64,000 nt of DNA, from the NCBI RefSeq assembly GCF_028745505.1, contig NZ_JAQZZL010000001.1, positions 1,178,001-1,242,000 of the forward strand, read 5' to 3'. Below, in pieces: positions 1 to 9,271 of this stretch (positions within the stretch are counted from its first letter, which is position 1; every line of letters begins with the position of its first letter). Both the position numbers and the translations under genes were made by a program. The DNA comes from Lentisphaera marina. Lineage in GTDB: Bacteria > Verrucomicrobiota > Lentisphaeria > Lentisphaerales > Lentisphaeraceae. Under the pieces are notes generated by a model. That model was given only the letters and a program-made list of their open reading frames with translations, did no database searches and was not told the origin of the DNA.

Positions 1-999
1 GGCAGCCTGAACAGTTTTGTCGTAGTAACGACCATCATATACAAGATTTGAAATGAGCTCACCCATCTGCTTGTAGAGCTTGAATGAATTGCGGTCAAGA
101 GTCGCTTGAAGGATGTTTTCTAGACCAGCGTGGAGGAGTTCCATGCCAGGAGCTTCGTAAACACCACGAGATTTAGTACCGATGATGCGGTTCTCTAAAG
201 CATTTTTCATCCAAATACCATTGCGACCAGCGATCTCATTGGCTTTTTCCATAGCTTGAAGTGGGCTTAATTTTTCACCATTGATTGATGTGCAGTAGCC
301 ATGTTGGAAAGTGAGGGTGATATCTTCAATTTTGTCTGGAGCATCAGCAGGCCATACGCCCATTGTAGGCTCTACAATAAGGCAGGAAGTTTCGAGCTCT
401 TCGAGGTCTTCTGCTTCGTGAGAGAGTCCTGCGAGGTTAGCATCGGTAGAATATTTTTTCTTCATACCAATAACTGCTGGGATATCGAATTGAGCGAGGT
501 ACTCAGCCATTTCTGTACGACCAGGGAATTGCTCGAGGAGTTCAGGGTCGCGCCAGGGAGCATAAACGCCCATTTCAGGAGCGAGAGCACGAGTGTAACG
601 TTCGAAACGCATTTGGTCATTACCACGACCAGTTGCACCGTGGCAGAGAACGTCAACACCATGTTTTTGCATTTCGCGAATAATGCCACGAACTGTAACT
701 GCACGTGCAATACCTGTAGTGTTCCAGTAGCCACCATCGTATGTCGCTGAAGCTTTAATTGTTTCAAAGCAGATTTCTGCCATGTCATCTTTTACATCAA
801 CGATGTAAGTTGGTGCGCCGCAGGGCTCCATTTTGGTAACGATATCATTGATATCTTTTTCATCTGGCTGGCCGAGGTCAGCGCTGAAGCAGAGGACGTC
901 GAGTCCTTCTTCCATAAGTCTTTTAGTAACAGTTTTTGAATCGAGACCACCTGAAACGCAGATGCCGATTTTTTTGCCTTTTAAGTCTTTGAGCAACAT
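1..999 (-). CDS. argG: Argininosuccinate synthase, C-terminus cut by window edge
   Basis: Catalyses ATP-dependent condensation of citrulline and aspartate to argininosuccinate in arginine synthesis, in the cytoplasm. The minus strand is open from the ATG at 999 to the left edge (333 codons; the family is about 400-450). The N-terminus carries the PP-loop ATP pyrophosphatase motif VSGGLDS at residues 16-22, followed by CFSADLGQPDE and, later, CHGATGRGNDQMRFE and SVYAPWRDPE-like stretches typical of the family (here VYAPWRDPELLEQFPGR). A good ribosome site (aaggaataattatt) precedes the ATG. The 3' end lies outside the window, so the stop and downstream neighbours are unseen. Family assignment is secure. 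Confidence 0.96.
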   Translation of the reverse strand, partial: MLLKDLKGKKIGICVSGGLDSKTVTKRLMEEGLDVLCFSADLGQPDEKDINDIVTKMEPCGAPTYIVDVKDDMAEICFETIKASATYDGGYWNTTGIARAVTVRGIIREMQKHGVDVLCHGATGRGNDQMRFERYTRALAPEMGVYAPWRDPELLEQFPGRTEMAEYLAQFDIPAVIGMKKKYSTDANLAGLSHEAEDLEELETSCLIVEPTMGVWPADAPDKIEDITLTFQHGYCTSINGEKLSPLQAMEKANEIAGRNGIWMKNALENRIIGTKSRGVYEAPGMELLHAGLENILQATLDRNSFKLYKQMGELISNLVYDGRYYDKTVQAA

Positions 1000-1139
1000 A
1001 ATAATTATTCCTTTAAAAATAGATCAATTTGTATCCGCACAATGTAATGAAAAGCAAGGGATTATCAACACCAAATCAAGACTAAATATATGAATGAAAA
1101 AAATGCTTAAGAATCCACTCTTTTTTCAGTCCTAAGGAC

Positions 1140-1766
1140 TCAGGAAAAATGTACTTGGGCAATGGTTTCAAAGTCTTCTGGGCATACGGGAATATTATTG
1201 ATAGGATGAGTCGAAAAGCGCACGCAATCTAAAGAACTTGCTTGTAGAGTAAGTTTAGGGATAGGAATTTTGAAAAAATCATTGAGTATTCCATGGAGGG
1301 GAGTTTCTAGATAAGTTCCTAGGGTAATATGCGGCGTAAAGTTTTTTGCGTTAGGGTCGAGTATGGCCTTAGTTATTTCGCTTGTTTTGGTGAGATCACG
1401 GCATGCGATGTAGGGGCAGTGGGGGAATGACTGTATTTTTTCTAAACGTATTAGAGGAGGAGCGAGTTTAAGTCTTTGGAGTTTATCGCTGTAATTCAGG
1501 AGGGATGTTAAGTTTACTTCATCTTCCTCAAGTGCGTGTTCAGTCAAAAAACCTGCAGGCGCAATGGTAAGGTGTGGTTTTTGTACGGGATGAAGTTTGA
1601 TTAAATTAGAGAGCTTTAACTGAAAGTGTTGGCACAAGTCCTGGAGGGAATCCTTATTGAATTGATACATCCAGACGACGTAACATTTACGGCCTTTGTG
1701 CCATGTTTCGAAGGGGGCAAGTTGTGCGGCTTTTAGATCCATGAGCTCTTCGTGGAGTTTTAACAA
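1140..1766 (-). CDS. 2'-5' RNA ligase / 2H phosphoesterase family protein
   Basis: The 208-residue product has two H-x-T motifs in the expected spacing, HLTIAP near residue 65 and HITLGT near residue 146, which are the catalytic pair of the 2H phosphoesterase superfamily (LigT/ThpR-like). Members hydrolyse or form 2'-5' or 2',3'-cyclic phosphodiester bonds in RNA or nucleotides; the exact substrate here is unknown. The N-terminus (KRKCYVVWMYQF-like strand) fits the start of such a domain. The gene stands alone between argG and the divergently transcribed stressosome operon. Start at 1766 is the first ATG of the frame; MDLKAA eight residues later is an alternative. Confidence 0.75.
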   Translation of the reverse strand: MLKLHEELMDLKAAQLAPFETWHKGRKCYVVWMYQFNKDSLQDLCQHFQLKLSNLIKLHPVQKPHLTIAPAGFLTEHALEEDEVNLTSLLNYSDKLQRLKLAPPLIRLEKIQSFPHCPYIACRDLTKTSEITKAILDPNAKNFTPHITLGTYLETPLHGILNDFFKIPIPKLTLQASSLDCVRFSTHPINNIPVCPEDFETIAQVHFS

Positions 1767-1861
1767 TTATTCAATCTTAAGGATATTTATTAAAAGTATA
1801 GATTTATCTAAGCTTTTTTTCTGAATTCCAGTATAAAGTCAAGGTTTTTCCTTTATGCTGA

Positions 1862-1871
1862 TGTGATCACA
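1862..1871. promoter_or_regulatory. Palindrome before the stressosome operon
   Basis: TGTGATCACA is a perfect 10-bp palindrome 38 bp upstream of the first gene of the stressosome operon, followed by a run that could hold a -10 box (tatagat at 1873). It could be an operator. It is not a CRP site in the E. coli sense, since the six-base spacer between half sites is missing. No regulator can be named. Confidence 0.3.
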
Positions 1872-1909
1872 CTATAGATTGTTTTACTTAAATCGTAGAG
1901 GGACATAGA

Positions 1910-2812
1910 ATGAACTATAAGAATAACGAAACTATTTGTAACTATAAGTCTGCGCAGCTTCTCGATCTGTTTCAGATAAGTTCGAAAGATATTGAATTGA
2001 TTCAATCAGCGGGCAAAGAATTGTCTGAGCACCTTGATGAATTTATTGCCGATTTTTATGTGTGGCTTAAAGATACAGAAGAATTTTCCATATTTTTTTC
2101 AGATCAACAACTTTTACAGCAAGTGAAAAATATTCAGAAGATTTACTGGGCGGAGTTTTTAGAAGCTAAAATTGATGAGAAATATGTACTGAGCCGAGAA
2201 ACAGTTGGGCTGACTCACGCTCGTATTGGCCTATCACTTTCAGCTTATTTTGTGGCAGTTGATCATAGTTTATTTATTTGGATTAAGAGGATCTTAGGCT
2301 CAAAGTGTGAAAGTGATTTAGATGCGGTATGTCGAGCCTTTACTAAGTTGGTTCATTTGGATACGATGATTGTTGTAGAAGCCTTTAGTTTTATGACTAA
2401 TAAAACTATTTCTAAACAGAGTCAGGCGCTGATGGAAATGTCGACTCCCGTTACCGAGATTTGGGAAGATATTCTGATGTTGCCTTTGGTCGGGATTATT
2501 GATTCCAAGAGAAGTCAAGATATAATGAATTCAATTCTGAGTAAAATTTCGCAAACTCAAGCGAGAATTTGCATCCTTGATATTAGCGGCGTGGCAGTCG
2601 TCGACACAGCGGTAGCCAATCACTTGATAAAAATTAGCAAGGCGACACGTCTGATGGGCTGTGAATGTAATTTCTCCGGGATTTCTCCAGCGATTGCTCA
2701 AACTATCGTTGAGTTGGGCATTGATGTGGGAAGTATTAGAACAAACTCAAACCTTAAAGATGCCTTGAATCATGCCTTCGTTAGTCAAGGTGTTAGAATA
2801 AGTAAAGGCTAA
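1910..2812 (+). CDS. rsbR: RsbR-like stressosome protein: globin-type sensor plus STAS
   Basis: This 300-residue protein has an N-terminal globin-coupled-sensor domain (about 20-160) and a C-terminal STAS domain (about 190-295). The segment GLTHARIGLSLSAYF places His103 where the proximal haem ligand of globin-coupled sensors sits. The STAS part has VVDTAVANHL, aligning with the phosphorylatable Thr171 region of B. subtilis RsbR, and GISPAIAQT where the second site lies. In known RsbR-RsbS stressosomes such sensor domains project from a STAS core and release RsbT on stress; haem-bearing RsbR proteins are known from Vibrio and Moorella. Oxygen or gas sensing is therefore a reasonable inference. 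It is the first gene of six on the plus strand; the ribosome site is gaggga before the ATG. Confidence 0.88.
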   Translation: MNYKNNETICNYKSAQLLDLFQISSKDIELIQSAGKELSEHLDEFIADFYVWLKDTEEFSIFFSDQQLLQQVKNIQKIYWAEFLEAKIDEKYVLSRETVGLTHARIGLSLSAYFVAVDHSLFIWIKRILGSKCESDLDAVCRAFTKLVHLDTMIVVEAFSFMTNKTISKQSQALMEMSTPVTEIWEDILMLPLVGIIDSKRSQDIMNSILSKISQTQARICILDISGVAVVDTAVANHLIKISKATRLMGCECNFSGISPAIAQTIVELGIDVGSIRTNSNLKDALNHAFVSQGVRISKG

Positions 2813-2821
2813 GGGAACGCC

Positions 2822-3181
2822 ATGAATCATGTTCCCGGACATTTTATAGATAATTATTTATTATATGCTTTGCCTAGTGATTTAGCTGAGGGTGCTTTTC
2901 TAGATTTTAGTGAATTTTTATTAAACGAAGTTACTAAGCGAAAAGTGGAATACTTAATACTGGATTATTCGGCTTACCAGATTATGGATAAGACGGAGTT
3001 CCTTCGCTGTCGTAGTTTAGTGAACAAGGTCGAGCTCATGGGTGTCAAGGTTATTAACCATGGTTTAAATGCTGGAGTTGTCAGTGTCTTAGTCGATTTA
3101 GTTGATGACTTTGGCGGAATGCAATTTACGGGGAGTTTGAGTACAGCATTAACTCTTGTGGGCGATAATGCAAAATTTTAA
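2822..3181 (+). CDS. rsbS: RsbS-like STAS scaffold protein of the stressosome
   Basis: A 119-residue single-domain STAS protein in the size and position of RsbS, the core scaffold that binds RsbT. The fold is visible in EYLILDYSAYQIMDKTEFLRC and the later VKVINHGLNAGVVSVLVDL. In B. subtilis RsbS the kinase target is Ser59 in a VDSF context. Here the aligned motif reads MDKTEF, so the serine position is Lys and the next residue is Thr. Regulation by phosphorylation may use the neighbouring Thr or may be altered. The gene starts 9 bp after rsbR and overlaps rsbT by 14 bp, which suggests translational coupling. Confidence 0.82.
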   Translation: MNHVPGHFIDNYLLYALPSDLAEGAFLDFSEFLLNEVTKRKVEYLILDYSAYQIMDKTEFLRCRSLVNKVELMGVKVINHGLNAGVVSVLVDLVDDFGGMQFTGSLSTALTLVGDNAKF

Positions 3182-3563
3182 TTGCTATATATATGATGAT
3201 GTTTCTGTGTCCACGGGGATTATAGAAGCTCGCGAGTGGTTGGGCGAGAGTGTGGTGGATCATCATGTGAAAAGTTTACTTTTGACCGTTTTTGCGGAGT
3301 TGGCACAAAACATTATTAAATATGCGAATAGAGGGAAGATTTTGTTGGAAATGACAAAGTTCGAAGGCGAGGAGTGTTTAATGATTTGTTCAAAAGATCA
3401 TGGGCCAGGGATAGAAGATATAGAAAAAGCCTTGAGTGAAAATTTTAGTACATCGGGAACCTTAGGCTTGGGCCTCCCAGGAGTGAAGCGAATAATGGAT
3501 GAGTTCCAAATTGATAGTAAATTAGGAGAAGGAACGACAATTAGGACTTTTAAATACTTATGA
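3168..3563 (+). CDS. rsbT: RsbT-like serine kinase (GHKL/HATPase_c) of the stressosome
   Basis: Switch kinase that, in known systems, phosphorylates RsbR and RsbS and then leaves to activate a downstream partner. The 131-residue product shows the GHKL ATP-binding boxes: N box FAELAQNIIKYA, G1 box KDHGPGIED, and G2 box TSGTLGLGLPGVKRIMDEF with a G-x-G-T-x-I-x end. I chose the ATG at 3168; the frame also opens with a TTG at 3156, but the ATG gives the usual RsbT length. It overlaps rsbS by 14 bp and the next gene by 4 bp (ATGA), so the set is translated as a coupled unit. Confidence 0.87.
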   Translation: MQNFNCYIYDDVSVSTGIIEAREWLGESVVDHHVKSLLLTVFAELAQNIIKYANRGKILLEMTKFEGEECLMICSKDHGPGIEDIEKALSENFSTSGTLGLGLPGVKRIMDEFQIDSKLGEGTTIRTFKYL

Positions 3564-4129
3564 ATGTAGCGACGAAAGTTCAGGCTCTCATTGGTGAGCG
3601 CAATTGCGGTGATTTAGGGATGTATAGGAAGTTTAGGAGTGGTGCATTGCTTGCGCTTCTAATTGATGTGACCGGACACGGTGATGATGCGGGGAGATTA
3701 GCAAAAAAAATAGAAAATAATCTAGTCTTTCAAGAAGGTCAGTCAGTGGATTCGTATTTAGATGTGATTGATGATTTATGTAGAGGCGAAGTGGGCTGTG
3801 CTGCAGGGGTTCTTTCAGTTGACAAAGAAAATCAACTTACTTACGCAGGGGTTGGGAATGTTTTGTGCCACGTTTATAGTAAAGAAGGCAGGAAGAGCTT
3901 TGTCTCGAAAGATGGGATGTTAGGTGTTCGTAAGGGAAGTTATTACACCCAAGAGTATCAATTGGAGAGTGGTGATTTAGTGCTAATGCATACGGATGGT
4001 TTATACGATTTTAGTAAAAAAGAACTCGTTTTTTTGGAGTATGAAAATATTGATGCAATTGTCCATCGTCTCATGAGGGACTGTGGTAGAATGACGGATG
4101 ATATGGGATGCCTAGGAGTGAAAATATGA
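3560..4129 (+). CDS. rsbX: RsbX-like PP2C-type phosphatase
   Basis: A 189-residue SpoIIE/PP2C-type Ser/Thr phosphatase, the feedback phosphatase that strips phosphates from RsbR and RsbS. Metal-binding aspartates are visible in ALLIDVTGHGDDAG near residues 32-45 and in LMHTDGLYDFSK near 145-156, with GVGNVLCHVY between them as in the family. The short length without a sensor domain fits RsbX rather than RsbU. It overlaps rsbT by 4 bp (ATGA) and the following histidine kinase by 4 bp, giving the gene order R-S-T-X seen in other stressosome loci. Confidence 0.83.
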   Translation: MNVATKVQALIGERNCGDLGMYRKFRSGALLALLIDVTGHGDDAGRLAKKIENNLVFQEGQSVDSYLDVIDDLCRGEVGCAAGVLSVDKENQLTYAGVGNVLCHVYSKEGRKSFVSKDGMLGVRKGSYYTQEYQLESGDLVLMHTDGLYDFSKKELVFLEYENIDAIVHRLMRDCGRMTDDMGCLGVKI

Positions 4130-5610
4130 TTGAGATTGGCCATATAAAAGTTAAGTCTGAACTATGTTTGTTAGGCTTACGAAAAAAGTTCTACGCCTTG
4201 TTTAAAACACTCGGGCTAGATGATCTGAGCTGTGTCCGTAAAGTGAGTTTCGTGTCCGAATTATTGCGGGAACTCAATTGTCAAAGTGAAATCACAGTAC
4301 GAATTGAACAACAATTAAGCGGCCACTATATACGTTTAGACTTAAGTCAAGAGATAACAAGACCTGCGGATTTAAAGTACTTTTTCACAGAAGTGATTGA
4401 ATCTGAAGAGCGATTGATTATAAAAGATTTTTTAGTAGAAAAATTTCATTTTAGCAATGAAAGTATCGCGCAAATGCGCAATAAATTTAGTGAAAAAACG
4501 GTCGCACAGTTATTGCATGAACTAGAGCTTAAAAATGAAGAGTTGGCCAATCATGGAGCTGTCTTAGAAGAGAAAGTAGTCAAGCGGACTCGCGATGCGG
4601 AGAAAGCACGTGAAGAAGCCGAGAAAGCTAATGTGGCGAAGAGTCAGTTCCTGTCAAATATGAGTCATGAATTACGAACACCTTTGAATGGCGTTTTGGG
4701 TTACACTCAAGTTTTGCAGAATGCGCCCGATTTACAAGAGAAGTATAAGGGCAGTTTGAAAGGGATTATGAATTGTGGGGAGCATTTATTAACTGTGATC
4801 AATGATATTTTAGATATATCTAAAATTGAAGCTGGAAAACTCGATCTTGTATACGATGAAGTTGACTTGGTGAAAATGGTAAATGATACAGAAGATATAC
4901 TAAGATATAAGGCTTTAGAGAAGAGTTTAAGTTTGAGTCATACGCTTCAAACAGGGATTCCAAAATCTATAAAATCAGATCCGACGAAGTTAAGGCAAAT
5001 CTTAGTGAATTTAGTGGGTAATGCCGTTAAATATACAGAGCAGGGAAGTGTAGAGCTGAAAATTTTAGTCGAAGAAGGCAAACTGAAGTTTTTAGTCAAG
5101 GATACAGGGATAGGAATCCCGAAAGATAAGCAGAATCACGTTTTTGAAGCTTTTCGACAAGATGAAGGAGGGAGAAAAGAAGGTGGTACAGGACTGGGCT
5201 TAGCCATATGTGTAAAGCTTGTTGAAGCACTTGGGGGAGAAATTGGTTTAGAAAGTGAAGAGGGTGAAGGCAGTACTTTTTGGTTTACTCATCCAGCGGA
5301 TTTTGAAGGTGCATTTACCCTAGAAGCCAGCGACCTTGAAGGTGATCAAGAAGGTGAGGGGGAATCAGAGGTAGAAGAAGTTAATACCATTAATTGGCAA
5401 GATTTAAGATTAGAAGAAGAGTGGTTGAAGGACTTGGCTGATGCAGCTGATTTGGGAGATTTTAGTGAGCTGGAAAGCTTAGCGAATGAACTAGGTGATG
5501 GCAATGATGATCAAAAACTTAAAGAAATAATTTTGGATAAAGCGAATGATTTTGATTTTTCTGGCATTCAGCAACTGATCCAAAAGTATAAGGAGCTGAT
5601 GAGTGAATAA
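4126..5610 (+). CDS. Histidine kinase of the stressosome locus
   Basis: Sensor histidine kinase of about 494 residues. An N-terminal domain of about 130 residues has no recognised sensor fold and no membrane segment; a coiled coil (about 130-175) leads to the dimerisation helix with SHELRTPLNG (phospho-acceptor His181), then N box LVNLVGNAVKYT, G1 DTGIGIPKDK, F box and G2 GGTGLGLAI. A C-terminal extension of about 95 residues is strongly acidic. The ATG at 4126 overlaps the phosphatase stop as ATGA and has AGGAG eight bases upstream; an ATG at 4108 lacks a comparable ribosome site. The kinase is soluble, so RsbT or the stressosome is a likely input (inference). The next gene, overlapping by 8 bp, is the likely receiver partner. 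Confidence 0.88.
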   Translation: MIEIGHIKVKSELCLLGLRKKFYALFKTLGLDDLSCVRKVSFVSELLRELNCQSEITVRIEQQLSGHYIRLDLSQEITRPADLKYFFTEVIESEERLIIKDFLVEKFHFSNESIAQMRNKFSEKTVAQLLHELELKNEELANHGAVLEEKVVKRTRDAEKAREEAEKANVAKSQFLSNMSHELRTPLNGVLGYTQVLQNAPDLQEKYKGSLKGIMNCGEHLLTVINDILDISKIEAGKLDLVYDEVDLVKMVNDTEDILRYKALEKSLSLSHTLQTGIPKSIKSDPTKLRQILVNLVGNAVKYTEQGSVELKILVEEGKLKFLVKDTGIGIPKDKQNHVFEAFRQDEGGRKEGGTGLGLAICVKLVEALGGEIGLESEEGEGSTFWFTHPADFEGAFTLEASDLEGDQEGEGESEVEEVNTINWQDLRLEEEWLKDLADAADLGDFSELESLANELGDGNDDQKLKEIILDKANDFDFSGIQQLIQKYKELMSE

Positions 5611-7711
5611 TCTGGCAGAAGATTTAGTTTTAATTGTTGACGATAATGCCAATAATTTACAAGTTTTATTTAAAACGCTAGCGGTTATTGATGCCAAGAT
5701 TCTTGTCGCCAAGGGTGGCGTACAAGCTTTGACAACAATCGAGAAAGTGAAACCATCATTAATTTTATTAGACATCATGATGCCGGATAAAGATGGCTAT
5801 GAAGTGTGTGCAGAATTAAAAGAAAATGATGAGACGAAAGATATTCCGATTATCTTTTTGTCTGCTCTCGGTCAAGTACAAGATAAAGTGAAGGGTTTGA
5901 ACTTAGGTGCAGTAGATTTTATTACGAAACCATTTCAAGCTGAGGAAGTGGTCTCAAGAGTTAAAACGCAATTGCGTTTGAAACGTTTGACAGAAAGTTT
6001 AAAAAACAAAAATGCCTTACTGGAGGAAGAATTAAAAAGAATTCAATACTTAGGGGAAGAGGCAAAAAAGGAGCTAAGTGGCCCATTATTAGGATCAAGC
6101 GATGCACTCATCAGTTTGAAAGAAAAAATTGAACATTCAGGCGTGATAGCCAAGCCCTTGATGCTCCTAAGTAAACCAGGCTGTGGAGAAAGTGCAATTG
6201 CTCGAGAAATTCATCAAGCATCTAAATATAAGGATCGAGCATTTGTTCATTTAAATTGTACTGAGCTCTATCAGAGTCATTCGGGTTTATTACAGAGTGA
6301 TAATGAATTGATTGAAAAATTTTCTCTTGCACAGGGCGGGTGTATTTATTTTGAGCAAATTAATAAGCTGCCAGTAGCAAAGCAGGAGGATATTATATCT
6401 TACGTTCAAGCTCATTGGTCTTCGGGTGGGAAAGAGGATGGCTTGGTGATTTTTCATGCTAATCGAGATTATGACCCTAATGATATACACCCTGCGGTGT
6501 TGGATTATTTATGTGAAAATACAATCCAGATCCCTCGTCTTCATGAAAGACTTGCCGATATAGCTGAAATAGCAAAATTTTATATGAAAAAGTACGCTCA
6601 AAAACTCAGTAAAACTATTGATACACTTAGTGAAGAAAGTATTAGGAGCTTAGAGCAATACACTTGGCCGGGTGATGTTAATGAACTGGAAAATGTAATT
6701 GAAAGAGAAGTTTTTAAGTGTGAGCTCAATATTCTAGAGATCAATAAGCAAAGCCTTGGAGGTCAACAGACTATCGGGGCTTACCAATTAGATAGTTTGT
6801 TAGGAGAAGGTGGGATGGGCGAAGTGTGGCGTGGTATGCATCAGCTTTTAGCGAGACCTGCTGCGATAAAATTAATCAAAAACCTCGACTCCAAAATTTT
6901 GAGTAAAGATAATTTAACTCAACGTTTCCACCGTGAAGCTAGGTCAACGGCAAATTTACAATCGCCCCATACAGTGACACTCTATGATTATGGAGTGTCG
7001 GACTTGGGAGAATTTTATTATGTTATGGAATTGCTAGAAGGTTTAAGTCTTGGAGAATTGATTAATCAGTTTGGGCCACTTCAGCCAAGTCGTGCTCTTT
7101 ACCTAATGAAGCAAGCCTGCCGAAGTTTGGCAGAGGCGCATGATATGGGTATGGTTCATAGAGATATAAAGCCAGATAATTTGTTTATTGCAAAGTTGGG
7201 TGCTGAATATGACTTTTTGAAAATATTGGATTTTGGAATCGTCTCAAACTCACAAGAAGAAGATATTGATTTGACTGCAGGACAACCCATTGGAACACCT
7301 AGCTTTATGGCGCCGGAGACAGCGATGGGTAAAGAGTTGAGTGGTTTGGCGGATATTTATTCTTTGGCATGCACCTTTTATGTGGCTTTATCTGGTGAGC
7401 ACGTTTTTGATGCGCCAACTCCCATGGCAGTAATGCTGAAACATATTCAAGACGAGCCTGTTAATATTCGTGATGTGGCAAAGTTTGATACACCCAAAGG
7501 TTTTGCAGATGTATTGATGAGTTGTATGTCAAAAGAGCCCGCAGATCGACCTCAGTCAGCCCTGGATTTATATAATAAGCTTGATGAATTGGAGGATGAA
7601 TGGACTTGTCAAACAGCACAGGACTGGTGGGTGTCACATGTGGACCTGAAGCAGAACGAGGAATATAGCCAGGCTATGTCGGATGATTTTAAGACTATGG
7701 TGATTGATTAA
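5603..7711 (+). CDS. Receiver / degenerate AAA+ / Ser-Thr kinase fusion protein
   Basis: A 702-residue three-part signalling protein. Residues 5-125 form a receiver domain with acidic pair D13-D14, phospho-acceptor Asp57 (LLDIMMPD) and Lys109 (TKPF). Residues 160-375 match the sigma-54 activator AAA+ domain in order, including the conserved end WPGDVNELENVIER, but the Walker A lysine is lost (KPGCGES), Walker B reads YFEQI instead of FLDEI, and the GAFTGA loop is missing. Residues 393-650 are a Hanks kinase with GEGGMGEV, Lys423 (AAIKLI), HRDIKPDN, DFGIVS and APE, so this part should be active. Start is GTG at 5603, preceded by AGGAG with 8-bp spacing. The gene is the last of the operon and ends before a strong terminator. 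A plausible chain is stressosome to histidine kinase to receiver to protein kinase output. Confidence 0.9.
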   Translation: MNNLAEDLVLIVDDNANNLQVLFKTLAVIDAKILVAKGGVQALTTIEKVKPSLILLDIMMPDKDGYEVCAELKENDETKDIPIIFLSALGQVQDKVKGLNLGAVDFITKPFQAEEVVSRVKTQLRLKRLTESLKNKNALLEEELKRIQYLGEEAKKELSGPLLGSSDALISLKEKIEHSGVIAKPLMLLSKPGCGESAIAREIHQASKYKDRAFVHLNCTELYQSHSGLLQSDNELIEKFSLAQGGCIYFEQINKLPVAKQEDIISYVQAHWSSGGKEDGLVIFHANRDYDPNDIHPAVLDYLCENTIQIPRLHERLADIAEIAKFYMKKYAQKLSKTIDTLSEESIRSLEQYTWPGDVNELENVIEREVFKCELNILEINKQSLGGQQTIGAYQLDSLLGEGGMGEVWRGMHQLLARPAAIKLIKNLDSKILSKDNLTQRFHREARSTANLQSPHTVTLYDYGVSDLGEFYYVMELLEGLSLGELINQFGPLQPSRALYLMKQACRSLAEAHDMGMVHRDIKPDNLFIAKLGAEYDFLKILDFGIVSNSQEEDIDLTAGQPIGTPSFMAPETAMGKELSGLADIYSLACTFYVALSGEHVFDAPTPMAVMLKHIQDEPVNIRDVAKFDTPKGFADVLMSCMSKEPADRPQSALDLYNKLDELEDEWTCQTAQDWWVSHVDLKQNEEYSQAMSDDFKTMVID

Positions 7712-7721
7712 ATCAGACAAT

Positions 7722-7754
7722 AAAAAAGCCACTTCGCAATGAAGTGGCTTTTTT
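7722..7754. terminator. Bidirectional terminator between stressosome operon and eno
   Basis: A 14-bp perfect stem (7722-7735 with 7741-7754, core gccacttc / gaagtggc) with a five-base loop, flanked by A6 on the left and T6 on the right. It can end transcription from both the plus-strand stressosome operon and the minus-strand eno gene, which converge here. Confidence 0.9.
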
Positions 7755-7776
7755 GTGGCTTGGTAGCTTTTAGCTA

Positions 7777-9075
<1,299 letters not shown>

Positions 9076-9202
9076 TTAATCTAGTTTTTGTGTTTAAAGC
9101 AGGCATATAATAGAGCTGATTTAAAAAATGTCGTGTTGATCAATCAGCTTAGCGTGTCTTAAAGGTTTTTTTCTTATTAAAATCAGTAATGATTTTAGAT
9201 AA

Positions 9203-9240
9203 AAAGCCAAGGCTGATCTATCTAAATCAGCTTTGGCTTT
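9203..9240. terminator. Hairpin terminator between IS and eno
   Basis: Arms 9203-9217 (aaagccaaggctgat) and 9226-9240 pair over 15 positions with a single G-T wobble and an 8-base loop. A and T tracts at the two ends let it work on either strand. It insulates eno from transcription coming from the IS element to its right. Confidence 0.75.
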
Positions 9241-9271
9241 TGTCCTGCATAGTTAAGTTTTTGGTTTATCT

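Noticed and set aside
301..788. Plus- and minus-strand frames of about 110-150 codons inside argG
   Set aside because: They overlap a clear argG frame that runs from 999 to the edge, and they show no family features.
1862..1871. CRP or FNR binding site before the stressosome operon
   Set aside because: The half sites lack the needed spacer; only a generic palindrome can be claimed.
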